A stretch of DNA of 42,299 nucleotides, from positions 1 through 42,299 of the forward strand of contig CABYVV010000012.1 in the NCBI GenBank assembly GCA_902522465.1. Direction: 5' to 3'. Of this stretch, positions 18,791-29,143 are shown piece after piece. The DNA is from an uncultured Alphaproteobacteria bacterium (GTDB taxonomy: Bacteria; Pseudomonadota; Alphaproteobacteria; Methylaequorales; Methylaequoraceae). Below the pieces are notes generated by a model, which was not told where the DNA came from, did no database searches, and saw nothing but the letters and a program-made list of their open reading frames with translations. The position numbers and the translations under genes are program-made. Every line of letters starts with the position of its first letter. The stretch's first letter is position 1.

Positions 18791-19720
18791 TTACTCTATC
18801 AAATTAACTCTTGATTCATTAAATGCAGGATAATTCGACGATGGAAGAACTCCGTTGTAGTATCTTGTATTAGGTTTTTTTTCATCTAGAGCTACATTAT
18901 CGATAGGGGTTGTTATATTTACTGTTTCATTTTTAGTTGAATCTATTTCCTCATAAACTTCATCAACTGGAAGCATACTAAGTGTTAAATCTTTACCTTC
19001 AAGTTCTCCGGAGATATCTTTTCTTCTTTTTTGTCTATACAAACTTCTCATAGTGGCATAAAAATCCAAGGATCCTTCCTTCATTTCATCTAGATAGTCG
19101 AGATATTTTTCCCTAGTGGTAACACCTCTAACCGCAGGGCCAGATAGACGGGCTTCCAGTCCAATATTGTTCATTCTGTATGCAAATGACAAAGGGTTTG
19201 TAACTGTATCGACTCCCAGTCCTACAGCATCTCTGACACTAGATGGACCAAATATAGGTAACATTACGTATGGTCCATCAGGAACTCCCCAAACTGCTAG
19301 TGTTTGACCAAAATCTTCTTCGACTTCAGGAACATTCCCAAACTCTCTTGTACCTGCAACGTCGAACATACCACCTAATCCAAAAGTCATGTTAATAAGA
19401 AATCTTCCTAAGATATTACCGATGCTTTCTTTATTTAGTTGAAGGACAGCATTTGCAAGGCTTATAGGTGTTTTAGCTGTTGTAGCTAGGTTTGATAAAG
19501 GTTTTCTTGGAATATCAGGGATTTCTCTCCAGCCCTTTGCTACAGGTTTAAAAAAATAATCATCAAGATGGTTATTGAATTTAAAAATATTTCTGTTTAC
19601 GGGCTCGAATGGATCATTAACATCCTCTGCAGTGTTACCTTGTTTGGCAAACAGAGTGAATGTTAAGCAGAAAATACTTATCAACAATATCTTGTTATAT
19701 TTAATAAAATATTTTACCAT
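18791..19720 (-). CDS. mlaA: MlaA/VacJ family outer-membrane lipid asymmetry protein
   Basis: Removes mislocalised phospholipid from the outer leaflet of the outer membrane and passes it to MlaC. The 309 residues include the family opening NDPFEPVNRNIFKFN right after the signal peptide, and later the segments LINMTFGLGG, EEDFGQTLAVWGV and GPYVMLPIFGPSS that are typical of VacJ. In E. coli MlaA is a lipoprotein; here the one cysteine in the signal region is in SIFC, with Phe at -1, which is not a normal lipobox, and cleavage after LFAKQGNTA by signal peptidase I looks more likely. The C-terminal 80 residues are poorly conserved. Confidence 0.92.
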   Translation of the reverse strand: MVKYFIKYNKILLISIFCLTFTLFAKQGNTAEDVNDPFEPVNRNIFKFNNHLDDYFFKPVAKGWREIPDIPRKPLSNLATTAKTPISLANAVLQLNKESIGNILGRFLINMTFGLGGMFDVAGTREFGNVPEVEEDFGQTLAVWGVPDGPYVMLPIFGPSSVRDAVGLGVDTVTNPLSFAYRMNNIGLEARLSGPAVRGVTTREKYLDYLDEMKEGSLDFYATMRSLYRQKRRKDISGELEGKDLTLSMLPVDEVYEEIDSTKNETVNITTPIDNVALDEKKPNTRYYNGVLPSSNYPAFNESRVNLIE

Positions 19721-19734
19721 ATATAGTTCTTTAA

Positions 19735-19740
19735 ATTATA
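19735..19740 (-). promoter_or_regulatory. Possible -10 element for mlaA-mlaC
   Basis: On the minus strand it reads TATAAT 14 bp upstream of the mlaA ATG, implying a very short leader. No -35 hexamer is clear. The rest of the 120-bp spacer to metF is almost pure A/T, with no riboswitch that I can recognise. Low confidence. Confidence 0.25.
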
Positions 19741-19840
19741 TCTATTAATTTAAATCATTTTATATTAAAAAAATAAACATAAAAACATAAAAATAATATT
19801 TTTAATAATTTTAAACTAGTAAGACAAATTTTAAGGTTTT

Positions 19841-20707
19841 ATGACATCTTCAGAAATTAATGTTTCATTTGAATTTTTTCCTCCAAAAAATAAGGAATCA
19901 ATTGTTTCTTTGTGGAAAAATATAAAAAGATTGGAACCATTGGAGCCCAGATTTATATCAGTAACTTACGGAGCAGGTGGATCTACAAGAGAAAATACAC
20001 ATTCTTTAGTTAAAGAAATCAAAAGAAAGACCTCATTAACTCCTGCTGCTCATTTGACATGTATTGGAACCTCGAAAAGTGAAATTGAGAAAATTGCTGA
20101 AGATTACTGGGATTCGGGAATCAAGCATATTGTTGCTTTGAGAGGAGACGAAAGACAACAAGATAATAATCAAATAAAAGATTTTAAATATGCAACAGAT
20201 TTAATAAAGGTATTAAAGAAAAGATTTGATTTTGAAATTACAGTTTCTGCTTATCCAGAAATGCATCCTGACTCTAAATCTATGGATCAGGAATATGATG
20301 TATTAAAAAAGAAAATTGATTTAGGAGCTTCAAAAGCAATTACCCAATTTTTTTTTGATATTGATTGTTACTTTAAATTTATGGATGGTGCTCTTAAACG
20401 TGGTATAAACATACCTATCATACCTGGAATACTACCAGTTACAAATTGTAAAAGGACGCTAGAGTTTGCAAAAAAGATGAATTGTAAGATGCCAAAATCG
20501 TTAATTGAAATGTTTAATGGTCTAGATGCTGATCCAGATACCAGAAAACTTGTAGCAACTACTATTGTTTATGATCAATGTAAAAAATTATTAAATGGTA
20601 AAGTTAATGATTTTCATTTTTACACTCTTAATAGAGCAGATTTGTCTTTTGCCATATGTCATATTCTAGGCATAAGGACACTTGGAAAGGATTATAAAAA
20701 TGACTAA
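19841..20707 (+). CDS. metF: 5,10-methylenetetrahydrofolate reductase
   Basis: FAD enzyme reducing methylenetetrahydrofolate to 5-methyltetrahydrofolate, the methyl donor for MetH encoded next. The 288 residues open with SFEFFPPKN, which contains the conserved active-site Glu, followed by SVTYGAGGSTRENT, HLTCIG, ALRGDE and a late FFFD. This is the usual size for a bacterial MetF. A weak AAGG ribosome-binding site lies 4 nt before the ATG. Its stop overlaps the next start by 8 bp. Confidence 0.96.
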   Translation: MTSSEINVSFEFFPPKNKESIVSLWKNIKRLEPLEPRFISVTYGAGGSTRENTHSLVKEIKRKTSLTPAAHLTCIGTSKSEIEKIAEDYWDSGIKHIVALRGDERQQDNNQIKDFKYATDLIKVLKKRFDFEITVSAYPEMHPDSKSMDQEYDVLKKKIDLGASKAITQFFFDIDCYFKFMDGALKRGINIPIIPGILPVTNCKRTLEFAKKMNCKMPKSLIEMFNGLDADPDTRKLVATTIVYDQCKKLLNGKVNDFHFYTLNRADLSFAICHILGIRTLGKDYKND

Positions 20708-21755
20708 AGACAAAGAGTTAATTGAACTCCTTAAAAAAAAAATTCTGATCCTTGATGGTGCTATGGGTACGATGATTCAAAGAGAAAATCTAAATGAGAA
20801 AGATTTTAGAGGGAAAAAATTCGCAAAAAATAAAACAAATCTTATCGGAAATAATGATATTCTTAATATCACGAATAAAGAAATTATTTACAAAATTCAT
20901 ACTTCTTACTTAGAATCTGGGGCTGATATTCTAGAAACTAATACATTTAATTCTACAATAATCTCTCAAAAGGACTACAGCTGTGAAAATTATTCATATG
21001 AATTGAATTATGAGGGAGGGGTTATAGCAAGGAAAGCTGTAGATGATTATTTAAAAAAAAATCCTGAGGAAAAAAAATTTGTTGCTGGTGTATTAGGACC
21101 CACAAACAGAACTTGTTCAATGTCTCCTGATGTCAATGATCCCGGTTTCAGAAATATCAGTTTTGATGTTCTTTTAAGCGACTATGAAATTTGTGTTGAA
21201 GCATTAGTGAAAGCAAAGGTAGATATGATATTTATTGAGACAGTTTTTGATACACTTAATTCTAAATCTGCCTTAATGGCTGTGAAGAATATCGAGAGAA
21301 AGATGAATATCAAAATACCAGTTATGATTTCAGCCACTATAACTGATCTTTCGGGAAGAACGCTTTCTGGTCAAACCGTTGAGGGGTTTTACAATTCAAT
21401 TATACATTCGCAACCAATAAGTGTGGGTCTAAATTGTGCCTTAGGTCCAAAAGAATTAGAGCCCTACTTAATGGAACTAAATAGAATATCAGATGTTTTT
21501 ATTAGCGTTCATCCTAACGCTGGTTTGCCTAATGCATTTGGTGGTTATGATGAAACTGCAGAATCAATGGGAAAATACATACAAGAATGGTGTAATAATA
21601 ACTATCTTAATATAGTGGGTGGATGTTGTGGAACAACTCCCGAACATATAAAGCAAATGAAAAACATTGTTGAAAATTTAGAACCAAGAAGTGTTAAAAA
21701 ATTAGATAATATAAATAAAATGAAATTATCCGGTCTTGAAGCATTTAATATTTAG
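20700..21755 (+). CDS. metH: Methionine synthase, homocysteine-binding part
   Basis: The first of two genes that together replace one long MetH. It has 351 residues with the homocysteine S-methyltransferase barrel: [11 protein letters not shown] near the N-terminus, [13 protein letters not shown], and the zinc-binding cysteines C246 (GLNCALG), C309 and C310 (GGCCGT), matching the three of E. coli MetH. I start at the ATG at 20700, which gives a family-like N-terminus; an in-frame start at 20682 would add six residues inside metF. It ends 2 bp before the second part, suggesting translational coupling and a two-subunit enzyme. Confidence 0.93.
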   Translation: MTKDKELIELLKKKILILDGAMGTMIQRENLNEKDFRGKKFAKNKTNLIGNNDILNITNKEIIYKIHTSYLESGADILETNTFNSTIISQKDYSCENYSYELNYEGGVIARKAVDDYLKKNPEEKKFVAGVLGPTNRTCSMSPDVNDPGFRNISFDVLLSDYEICVEALVKAKVDMIFIETVFDTLNSKSALMAVKNIERKMNIKIPVMISATITDLSGRTLSGQTVEGFYNSIIHSQPISVGLNCALGPKELEPYLMELNRISDVFISVHPNAGLPNAFGGYDETAESMGKYIQEWCNNNYLNIVGGCCGTTPEHIKQMKNIVENLEPRSVKKLDNINKMKLSGLEAFNI

Positions 21756-21757
21756 AT

Positions 21758-24400
21758 ATGAACTCAAACATTAATTTTATTAATATAGGGGAAAGAACAA
21801 ATGTTACTGGTTCAGCTAAGTTTAAAAAACTAATTTTAAACAATGATTTTCAAAAAGCAGTCGATATTGCAAAAGATCAAATAGAGAATGGTGCTCAAAT
21901 CATAGACATCAACATGGATGAGGGTCTTTTAGATTCCGAGAAAGCAATGGTGAAATTTCTCAATCTTATTTCAGTTGAGCCTGATATAGCAAAAGTACCT
22001 TTTATGATTGATTCCTCAAAATGGTCAGTAATTGAAGCAGGTCTGAAATGTATTCAAGGAAAACCTATTGTAAATTCTATAAGTTTAAAAGAAGGGGAGA
22101 AAATATTTATTGAGCAAGCTGAAAAAATCAAGAATTATGGAGCAGCGGTTGTTGTTATGGCATTTGATGAGCAAGGACAAGCTGATAGCACCATTAGAAA
22201 ATTTGAAATATGCAGAAGAGCTTATAAGTTAATGGTAAATAAACTTGGTTTTCCTCCACAAGATATTATTTTCGACCCTAATATTTTTGCTGTAGCTACA
22301 GGAATTAAAGAACATGACGATTATGCACTTAATTTTTTTGAAGCAACAAAATTGATAAAAAAACATCTTCCACTGGCAAAAGTTTCGGGGGGATTGTCAA
22401 ATGTATCATTTAGTTTTAGGGGAAATAATCAAGTAAGAGAAGCTATGCATTCATGTTTCCTATATCATGCAATAAATGCTGGTTTAGATATGGCTATAGT
22501 TAATGCTGGACAAATAACTATATACGAGCAAATTCCCAAAGATTTAAAAAATTGTATTGAAAATGTACTTTTTAATAAAAAATCTGGAGCAACAGATGAT
22601 TTAATAGAGATTTCAAAAAAATATTCTGGTCAGGTTCAGAAAAAGAAAATCGATAAAAAGTGGAGAAATAAAAAATTAGAAAAAAAAATTGAATATGCAT
22701 TAATCAATGGAATCAATGAATTCATTGTAAGTGATACAGAAGAATTAAGAAAAAAGTATAACTCACCTCTTGATATTATTGAAGGCCCATTGATGGATGG
22801 TATGAATGTAGTAGGTGATTTGTTTGGTTCTGGAAAAATGTTTTTACCTCAAGTTGTTAAATCTGCAAGAGTAATGAAACAATCCGTAGCTTATCTGCTT
22901 CCCTTTATGGAAAATGAAAAGAAATCAAAAACAACATCAAAGGGTAAAATACTTTTAGCGACAGTTAAAGGAGACGTACATGATATTGGCAAAAATATTG
23001 TAGGTGTTGTTTTACAATGTAATAATTTTGAAATAATTGATTTAGGGGTAATGGTCCCTTCAAATAAGATAATCGAAACAGCAATTAAAGAAAATGTAGA
23101 TTTGATTGGTCTTTCTGGTCTTATAACCCCCAGTCTTGATGAAATGTGTTTTGTAGCAAGTGAGTTGGAAAGAAATAAAGTAAATAAACCTCTTCTCATA
23201 GGGGGGGCAACAACAAGCAAGATTCATACAGCAATAAAAATTGACCCTCTTTATAACTTTGGAGTTTGTCATGTTAATGATGCATCTAAAGCAGTACTAG
23301 TAGCGTCAAATATGATTTCAAAAAGCAAATGTAGACCTTTTGTAGAATCATTAAAAAAAGAGTATGCTGGCCTAAGAACAAATTATTACAAGAAAGATAA
23401 AACAACCGATAATAATCTTGATATCTGCAGACAAAATAAATTTAAATTTGAGTGGGAAAAGTACAATCCATCTAAGCCAAAAATTAATAAAATTAAAGTA
23501 CAAAATAAAATTTCAATAAAAAAAATACTTAGTTTTGTTGATTGGAAACCATTTTTTGAGTCATGGGAATTATATGGAAACTACCCAGATATTCTAAATG
23601 ATTCTATAGTCGGAGATACAGCAAAAGATTTGTGGAAAGATGCCCAAAAAATGATTAGCAAAATAATTACAAACAAATTAATCCACCCAAAAGCTGTATT
23701 TGGTTTTTGGCCAGCTAATTCTGATGGTGACGATATAGTTATTTTTGAGTCAGAAAAAAGAAAAAAAGTTTTAAAAAAACTTTTTTTTCTAAGACAGCAA
23801 GTTAATAGAAAAAACTCCAAAAGACCAAACCTATGCTTATCTGACTTTGTTGCTCCCGTTGGTGTTAAAAATGATTACATTGGTGCATTCTTAGTAACTG
23901 CTGGATCTGGGATAGAGACCTTATCAAAAGAGTATGAAAATAAAAATGACGACTATAACTCTATACTGGTTAAATCTTTAGGTGATAGAATTGCTGAAGG
24001 ATTAGCAGAGATGCTTCATTCATCAGTTAGAAAAAATTACTGGGGTTATGCCCCCAAAGAGTCACTCACAAATGCCGAATTAATATCCGAAAAATATATT
24101 GGTATAAGACCAGCACCTGGTTATCCTGCATGCCCAGATCACACTGAAAAAGAGACACTATTTGAATTATTAAATGTGGAAAAAAATTTAAAAATAAAAT
24201 TAACTGAGAGCTTTGCAATGGCTCCAGCTAGTTCTGTTTCTGGATTATATTTTTCAAATCCGATGGCAAATTATTTTGGAGTTGGTAAAATTTACAAAGA
24301 TCAAGTTGAGGATTATGCAAAGAGAAAGGGTTTGTCAATAAGTTTAGTAGAGAGATGGTTGGGACCTAACCTGGGATATTCTCCAAGCAAAGTCAATTAA
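21758..24400 (+). CDS. metH: Methionine synthase, folate/cobalamin/AdoMet part
   Basis: The second half of the cobalamin-dependent methionine synthase, 880 residues. Domains in order: pterin-binding barrel ([14 protein letters not shown] at the start, about 1-270), the helical cap ([21 protein letters not shown], about 305-390), the B12-binding domain with DVHDIGKN whose His408 should be the lower cobalt ligand, then [10 protein letters not shown] and GGATTSK, and finally the AdoMet reactivation domain with [12 protein letters not shown]. With the preceding gene it has every module of E. coli MetH. Its TAA is directly followed by the uvrD ATG with no spacer. Confidence 0.96.
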   Translation: MNSNINFINIGERTNVTGSAKFKKLILNNDFQKAVDIAKDQIENGAQIIDINMDEGLLDSEKAMVKFLNLISVEPDIAKVPFMIDSSKWSVIEAGLKCIQGKPIVNSISLKEGEKIFIEQAEKIKNYGAAVVVMAFDEQGQADSTIRKFEICRRAYKLMVNKLGFPPQDIIFDPNIFAVATGIKEHDDYALNFFEATKLIKKHLPLAKVSGGLSNVSFSFRGNNQVREAMHSCFLYHAINAGLDMAIVNAGQITIYEQIPKDLKNCIENVLFNKKSGATDDLIEISKKYSGQVQKKKIDKKWRNKKLEKKIEYALINGINEFIVSDTEELRKKYNSPLDIIEGPLMDGMNVVGDLFGSGKMFLPQVVKSARVMKQSVAYLLPFMENEKKSKTTSKGKILLATVKGDVHDIGKNIVGVVLQCNNFEIIDLGVMVPSNKIIETAIKENVDLIGLSGLITPSLDEMCFVASELERNKVNKPLLIGGATTSKIHTAIKIDPLYNFGVCHVNDASKAVLVASNMISKSKCRPFVESLKKEYAGLRTNYYKKDKTTDNNLDICRQNKFKFEWEKYNPSKPKINKIKVQNKISIKKILSFVDWKPFFESWELYGNYPDILNDSIVGDTAKDLWKDAQKMISKIITNKLIHPKAVFGFWPANSDGDDIVIFESEKRKKVLKKLFFLRQQVNRKNSKRPNLCLSDFVAPVGVKNDYIGAFLVTAGSGIETLSKEYENKNDDYNSILVKSLGDRIAEGLAEMLHSSVRKNYWGYAPKESLTNAELISEKYIGIRPAPGYPACPDHTEKETLFELLNVEKNLKIKLTESFAMAPASSVSGLYFSNPMANYFGVGKIYKDQVEDYAKRKGLSISLVERWLGPNLGYSPSKVN

Positions 24401-26551
24401 ATGCTAGAAGATAGTCAAAAAAAAATAAAAATACCTGAGCCAGATTTTTTAGTAAATCTTAACAAACAACAAAAAGAAGCGGTTTTAAATACTGAAGGAC
24501 CACTTCTAGTTCTATCGGGAGCTGGAACTGGTAAGACAAAAGTTCTTACGTCAAGGTTAGCAAGCATAATATACAATAGAAAAGCAAAAATCTCAGAAAT
24601 CTTTTGCGTTACTTTTACAAATAAAGCAGCCAATGAAATGAAAATCAGGGTAGAAAAAATTCTGAAACATCCCGTTGAGGGAATGTATATAGGAACTTTT
24701 CATTCTATAGGTCTAAGATTTTTAAGAAAAAATTCAGAGTTATTAGGATTAAAAAGCGATTTTACAATTTTGGATAAAGACGACCAGTTAAGATTAATCA
24801 AGCAAGTCATTTTACTCATGAATTTAGATACGAAAGTACATGTTCCTAAGCAATACTTATATATGATAGATCAAGTAAAAAATGCAGGATTAATGATTGA
24901 GCAAATTTCAAATCATGATTTTAATACAGAAACAAAAGGAAAGTTTAGTTTGATTTATGAAAAATATCAAAATAGATTATCAAATTTTAATTCTGTAGAT
25001 TTTGGTGATTTAATTTTGTTGCCAATAAAACTTTTCTCGGAAAATGAAGAAATACTTAATAGTTATAGAGAAAAATTTAAATATTTATTAGTAGATGAAT
25101 ATCAAGATACCAATGCAGCTCAGTATATGTTATTGAGACTACTAACTGGTTTGGGCAATAATATTTGCTGTGTTGGAGATGAGGATCAGTCTATATATGG
25201 TTGGAGAGGAGCTCAGCTTAAAAATATATTAAATTTTGAGAAAGATTTCAAAAACTCTCAGATAGTTAGATTAGAGCAAAATTATAGATCAACAGGAAAT
25301 ATTTTAAAAACTGCTTCGTCATTAATCTCAGAAAATAAAGAAAGAATAGGAAAGAATCTATGGACAGCAGATATCGAGGGAGATCCTGTTGTTATAAATA
25401 ATTTTGAAGATGACGATTTTGAAGCCATTTTCATATCAAGGAAAATACGTGAATTAGAAAATGATTCTGTAAAATTATCGCAAATTGCTATTTTGACTAG
25501 GGCTAGTTTTCAGTTTAAAGATATTGAAGATAGATTTCTTAAGGAAAATATAAAATATAAAGTCATCGGTGGACTAAGGTTCTATGAAAGATCTGAAATC
25601 AAAGATGCTATCGCTTATATAAAGTTATTAGTTAATAGATCGGATAATTTATCTCTTGAAAGGATATTAAACGTTCCAAAAAGGGGATTAGGTAAAGCAA
25701 TTGTTAAAAAACTTTATGAAATTGTAAATTCAGAGGGTCTATCCTTGTTTGAATCTTTAAAAAGATTGTATGAATTTGGTAAATTGAATGTTTCTCAAAA
25801 AAACAATGTTAATAATTTGCTTCAAATAATTTCTAAACATTCTCTTATGTTAAAAGATAAAGATCATTTTGAAGTTTGTGGATCTTTGCTAGATGATGTG
25901 GGATATACAAAAATGCTTCAATCAGAGAAAACCCCTGAAGCCGAAGGAAGATTAGAAAATTTAAAAAAATTAATTACAGATTTAAAAAATAGAAATTCAA
26001 TTGAGGAATTCTTGGAGGAAGTTGGTTTATTAATTGAAAGTATAAATGAAATTGATAAGTCAGATAAAGTGTCAATAATGACCTTGCATAGTGCTAAAGG
26101 TCTAGAGTTTGATTTTGTTTTCTTACCTGGTTGGGAAGAAGGTATTTTTCCTAATCAACGAAATATTGATGAATATGGTAATAAGGGTCTGGAGGAAGAG
26201 AGAAGACTTGCATATGTTGGAATAACGAGAGCAAGAAAAAAACTTAACATCTCTTATGTAAATTACAGGAAACAATATAATTATAATATTTACCGCTCAA
26301 TACCTTCTCGTTTTTTATCTGAGTTGCCTGAAAAAAATTGTAAATTAATTCAAGTAAAAAGTAAAAAAACTGAAAATAAGAAAAAACTTTCTCAATTTAT
26401 TAACAATTCTTTTTCAGTAGGTGATAAGGTTCGTCATGAAGACTTTGGTTTGGGAACTATTTTAGGTATTTCGGAAGATAAACTCCAAATAAGATTTGAT
26501 AGATCAAAAGAAATTATTAAGATTTTTTCTGATTACGTATCTAAAATTTAG
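24401..26551 (+). CDS. uvrD: UvrD/PcrA-type DNA helicase II
   Basis: 3'-5' SF1A helicase that removes the incised oligonucleotide in excision repair and acts in mismatch repair. The 716 residues show Walker A GAGTGKT (40-46), VDEYQDTN (motif II), GDEDQSIYGWRGA (III), QNYRST (IV), TLHSAKGLEF (V) and YVGITRARKK (VI). The C-terminus (VGDKVRHEDFGLG) is the Tudor-like extension that in PcrA/UvrD binds RNA polymerase. The ATG directly follows the metH stop without a spacer; it is therefore probably part of the metF-metH operon. Confidence 0.96.
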   Translation: MLEDSQKKIKIPEPDFLVNLNKQQKEAVLNTEGPLLVLSGAGTGKTKVLTSRLASIIYNRKAKISEIFCVTFTNKAANEMKIRVEKILKHPVEGMYIGTFHSIGLRFLRKNSELLGLKSDFTILDKDDQLRLIKQVILLMNLDTKVHVPKQYLYMIDQVKNAGLMIEQISNHDFNTETKGKFSLIYEKYQNRLSNFNSVDFGDLILLPIKLFSENEEILNSYREKFKYLLVDEYQDTNAAQYMLLRLLTGLGNNICCVGDEDQSIYGWRGAQLKNILNFEKDFKNSQIVRLEQNYRSTGNILKTASSLISENKERIGKNLWTADIEGDPVVINNFEDDDFEAIFISRKIRELENDSVKLSQIAILTRASFQFKDIEDRFLKENIKYKVIGGLRFYERSEIKDAIAYIKLLVNRSDNLSLERILNVPKRGLGKAIVKKLYEIVNSEGLSLFESLKRLYEFGKLNVSQKNNVNNLLQIISKHSLMLKDKDHFEVCGSLLDDVGYTKMLQSEKTPEAEGRLENLKKLITDLKNRNSIEEFLEEVGLLIESINEIDKSDKVSIMTLHSAKGLEFDFVFLPGWEEGIFPNQRNIDEYGNKGLEEERRLAYVGITRARKKLNISYVNYRKQYNYNIYRSIPSRFLSELPEKNCKLIQVKSKKTENKKKLSQFINNSFSVGDKVRHEDFGLGTILGISEDKLQIRFDRSKEIIKIFSDYVSKI

Positions 26552-26557
26552 AATATT

Positions 26558-27397
26558 TTGAAAAGGATCAAAATAGAAATAAAAAAAGAGCATGAAGAAA
26601 AAGCCCACCAATTATTTGATATTTTAGAAAACGTATCAATTTTCCCAAATAATTCTGGGTATTTGGTTGAAATATATATTTCAAATTCAGAAATAGATTA
26701 TGAATTAAAAAAGAAAATAGAAAAGCAATTCAAATCATATGAGATTGAAGAAATAAGAAAAACAAATTGGATCTTAAATAATATAAATGACGACAAAGGT
26801 TTCGAATCAGAGCTATTTTTTATTTCACAAGGCTTGAGAAAAAATATTAGAATTAAGAGATTTAGTCTTATTATTCCAGCAAATAATGCTTTTGGAACTG
26901 GTACTCACGAATCAACTTTTTTAGCGATAAAATCTATAGAATACATAACAAAAAAAAAAAAATTTTACAAAATTCTTGACTTAGGTACTGGTTCAGGAAT
27001 TTTGTCATTTGTCTTAAAATATATCCTAATGACTAAAATAATTTCTACAGATATAGATAAAAATGTAAAGGGATGCTTTATTGCTAATTTAAAAAAAAAC
27101 AACCTAAATCAAATTCGTTTTATTGAAGTTGATGGTTTTAAGAGCAAAGAAATAAAAAAAAAGAGATTTGATCTTATAGTCTCAAATATGCTTTGTAATT
27201 TGCAGAAAAAAATTGTTAAGTATTATTTTCAAAGTTTAAAAAAAAATGGGAATCTTATTATTTCAGGAATATTAAAAAATCAGGAAAATGAGATTATAGT
27301 TATTTGTAATAAATTTAATTTGATTTTAAAAAGAAAGTTTTATAAAGGTGATTGGGTGAGTTTAATTCTAGAAAAAAAGTATACATATGATGAATAA
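26558..27397 (+). CDS. prmA: Ribosomal protein L11 methyltransferase
   Basis: Methylates amino groups of ribosomal protein L11 using S-adenosylmethionine. The 279 residues have an N-terminal substrate-binding domain, then NNAFGTGTHEST (109-120), which is diagnostic of PrmA, followed by the SAM-binding ILDLGTGSGILS (139-150), an NMLCN motif equivalent to the usual NI(L)A, and the late ISGIL and DWVSLIL. The start is a TTG at 26558; no in-frame ATG precedes the conserved part. A 13-A run (26950-26962) encodes Lys132-135. It follows uvrD by 6 bp and overlaps the next gene by 11 bp. Confidence 0.92.
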   Translation: MKRIKIEIKKEHEEKAHQLFDILENVSIFPNNSGYLVEIYISNSEIDYELKKKIEKQFKSYEIEEIRKTNWILNNINDDKGFESELFFISQGLRKNIRIKRFSLIIPANNAFGTGTHESTFLAIKSIEYITKKKKFYKILDLGTGSGILSFVLKYILMTKIISTDIDKNVKGCFIANLKKNNLNQIRFIEVDGFKSKEIKKKRFDLIVSNMLCNLQKKIVKYYFQSLKKNGNLIISGILKNQENEIIVICNKFNLILKRKFYKGDWVSLILEKKYTYDE

Positions 27398-29141
27398 AAA
27401 TTTAAACGAATTAATAAAAAATTTAAGTCTTAAAGAAAGTGATTATTATTTAATTTCAACATTTGACGAGTATTTGTATGAATATGTGCCCGTGTACAAT
27501 ATGCGTCTTAAATTTCTGACAAACTTTTCAGGAACGAATGGTATCGCTCTAATTTCCAAAAAAAAAAAATATTTTTTAACTGATGGTAGATACCTCTTGC
27601 AGGCAAAGAAAGAGATTTCGAAACAATTTGAGTTGATTGATTTAACCAAAACAAATTTTTTTACTTTCTTTCAACAAAAAATTAAAAAAAGTACAATTTT
27701 GGTCGACTTCAAATTGTTTAGAATTGGTTTTATAAAAAAATTAAAGCAAATTAGCCTATCAAACAACAATACTATTATTGACGATCTTGAGAATACAGTT
27801 GATGAAATCTGGGTTAATAAACCAGCTAGACAAAAAAAAAAGATTTTTTTAATTAACAAGAATATTTCAGGTGAAAATACTGAAAACAAAAAAAAAAGAA
27901 TTTTTGCTAATAGTAAATCTGATCTATTTATTATCACATCATCAGATTCAATTTGTTGGTTGTTAAACATAAGGGGTTATGACTTGCCCAATACACCAAT
28001 TGTTTTTTCTAAAATTATTATGTCAGAATCGGAAATAAAACTATTTATTGATTTAGAAAATGTGTCAAAAGAAAAAATTGCTATTTATGGAGTAAAAATC
28101 TTCAAAGAAAGTGATTTCGAAAACGAGATTTCTAAAATATCAAGAAAGTCAAATATATTTGTTGATAATTCTATTTCTTATTTTTACTACAATCTAATGA
28201 AATCACAAAATTTAAAATTAGATTTAGGTATTGATCCTTGCCAATATTTAAAATGTCAAAAGAATAAAGTAGAGATAATGCATGCAAAAAAATCTCATAT
28301 TTTAGATGGTATATCTTTAGTTAAATTTTTTTATTGGTTAGACAAGCAAAATCTTTCTAAAGATCTTTGTGAGATGAAGCTATCAAAAAAATTGGAGGGT
28401 TTTAGAAAATTACATAAGAGCTTTTTTTTTCCTAGTTTTCCAACAATTTCAGCAATTGGTGCGAATGGATCAATAATACATTATAACCCTGGAAATAATC
28501 CCAAAAAACTTCTACCAAATCAACTTTATTTATGCGATTCGGGTGGTCAATATTTGGGTGCTACAACAGATGTAACAAGAACGATTCACATTGGTAAAAA
28601 AAAACCAATAGGAGAATTTAAGTCAAATTACACAAGTGTATTAAAAGGTCACATTGATTTATCTACAATTAGGTTTCCAGTTGGGACGAGAGGTTCACAA
28701 ATAGATGCTATTGCTAGGTATTATTTATGGAAAGACGGATTGGATTACAACCATGGTACTGGTCATGGAGTTGGAAGTTTTTTGGGAGTTCATGAGGGAC
28801 CTCAGTCAATTTCAAAAAGAATAGATAAGGATGAATTAAAAGAGGGTATGATTTTATCTAATGAGCCGGGTTTTTATAGAAATAATAAATATGGAATTAG
28901 GATCGAAAACCTGATCTTGGTTATAAAATCAAAATTTAAAGGTTTTCTTGAGTTTGAAACTCTCACTCTTTTCCCTTATGAGAGAAATTTAATTAATATC
29001 AATGAACTTTCTGTTACTCAAATAAAATGGCTGAATAATTATCATTCTAAAGTTTATAAAAGTTTAAAGAAAGGTTTGGAAATTAATGAAAGGCAATGGT
29101 TAAAAAAAAAAACACAAGAGCTTAAGATAAAAGTTAAATAA
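27387..29141 (+). CDS. Xaa-Pro aminopeptidase, M24B family
   Basis: A metallopeptidase that releases an N-terminal residue next to proline. It has 584 residues, the long form with two creatinase-type N-terminal domains (1-150 and about 155-300) and a C-terminal pita-bread catalytic domain. The five metal ligands are visible: D384 (CDSGG), D395 (TTDVTRT), H460 (GTGHGVG), E493 (SNEPGF) and E507 (RIENL). The extra C-terminal stretch with tryptophan-rich segment is usual in this subgroup. Its first two codons are ATG ATG; either could start translation. It overlaps prmA by 11 bp and ends 2 bp from the convergent recN stop. A 12-A run lies at 27558-27569. Confidence 0.93.
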   Translation: MMNKNLNELIKNLSLKESDYYLISTFDEYLYEYVPVYNMRLKFLTNFSGTNGIALISKKKKYFLTDGRYLLQAKKEISKQFELIDLTKTNFFTFFQQKIKKSTILVDFKLFRIGFIKKLKQISLSNNNTIIDDLENTVDEIWVNKPARQKKKIFLINKNISGENTENKKKRIFANSKSDLFIITSSDSICWLLNIRGYDLPNTPIVFSKIIMSESEIKLFIDLENVSKEKIAIYGVKIFKESDFENEISKISRKSNIFVDNSISYFYYNLMKSQNLKLDLGIDPCQYLKCQKNKVEIMHAKKSHILDGISLVKFFYWLDKQNLSKDLCEMKLSKKLEGFRKLHKSFFFPSFPTISAIGANGSIIHYNPGNNPKKLLPNQLYLCDSGGQYLGATTDVTRTIHIGKKKPIGEFKSNYTSVLKGHIDLSTIRFPVGTRGSQIDAIARYYLWKDGLDYNHGTGHGVGSFLGVHEGPQSISKRIDKDELKEGMILSNEPGFYRNNKYGIRIENLILVIKSKFKGFLEFETLTLFPYERNLININELSVTQIKWLNNYHSKVYKSLKKGLEINERQWLKKKTQELKIKVK

Positions 29142-29143
29142 TT

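Noticed and set aside
19721-19840. SAM-type riboswitch ahead of metF
   Set aside because: The 120-bp spacer is almost only A/T and shows no paired, G/C-containing core as in SAM-II or SAM-V elements.
22891-23220. 109-codon open frame antisense to the second metH gene
   Set aside because: Lies wholly within a strongly conserved coding region (B12 domain) and shows no independent features.
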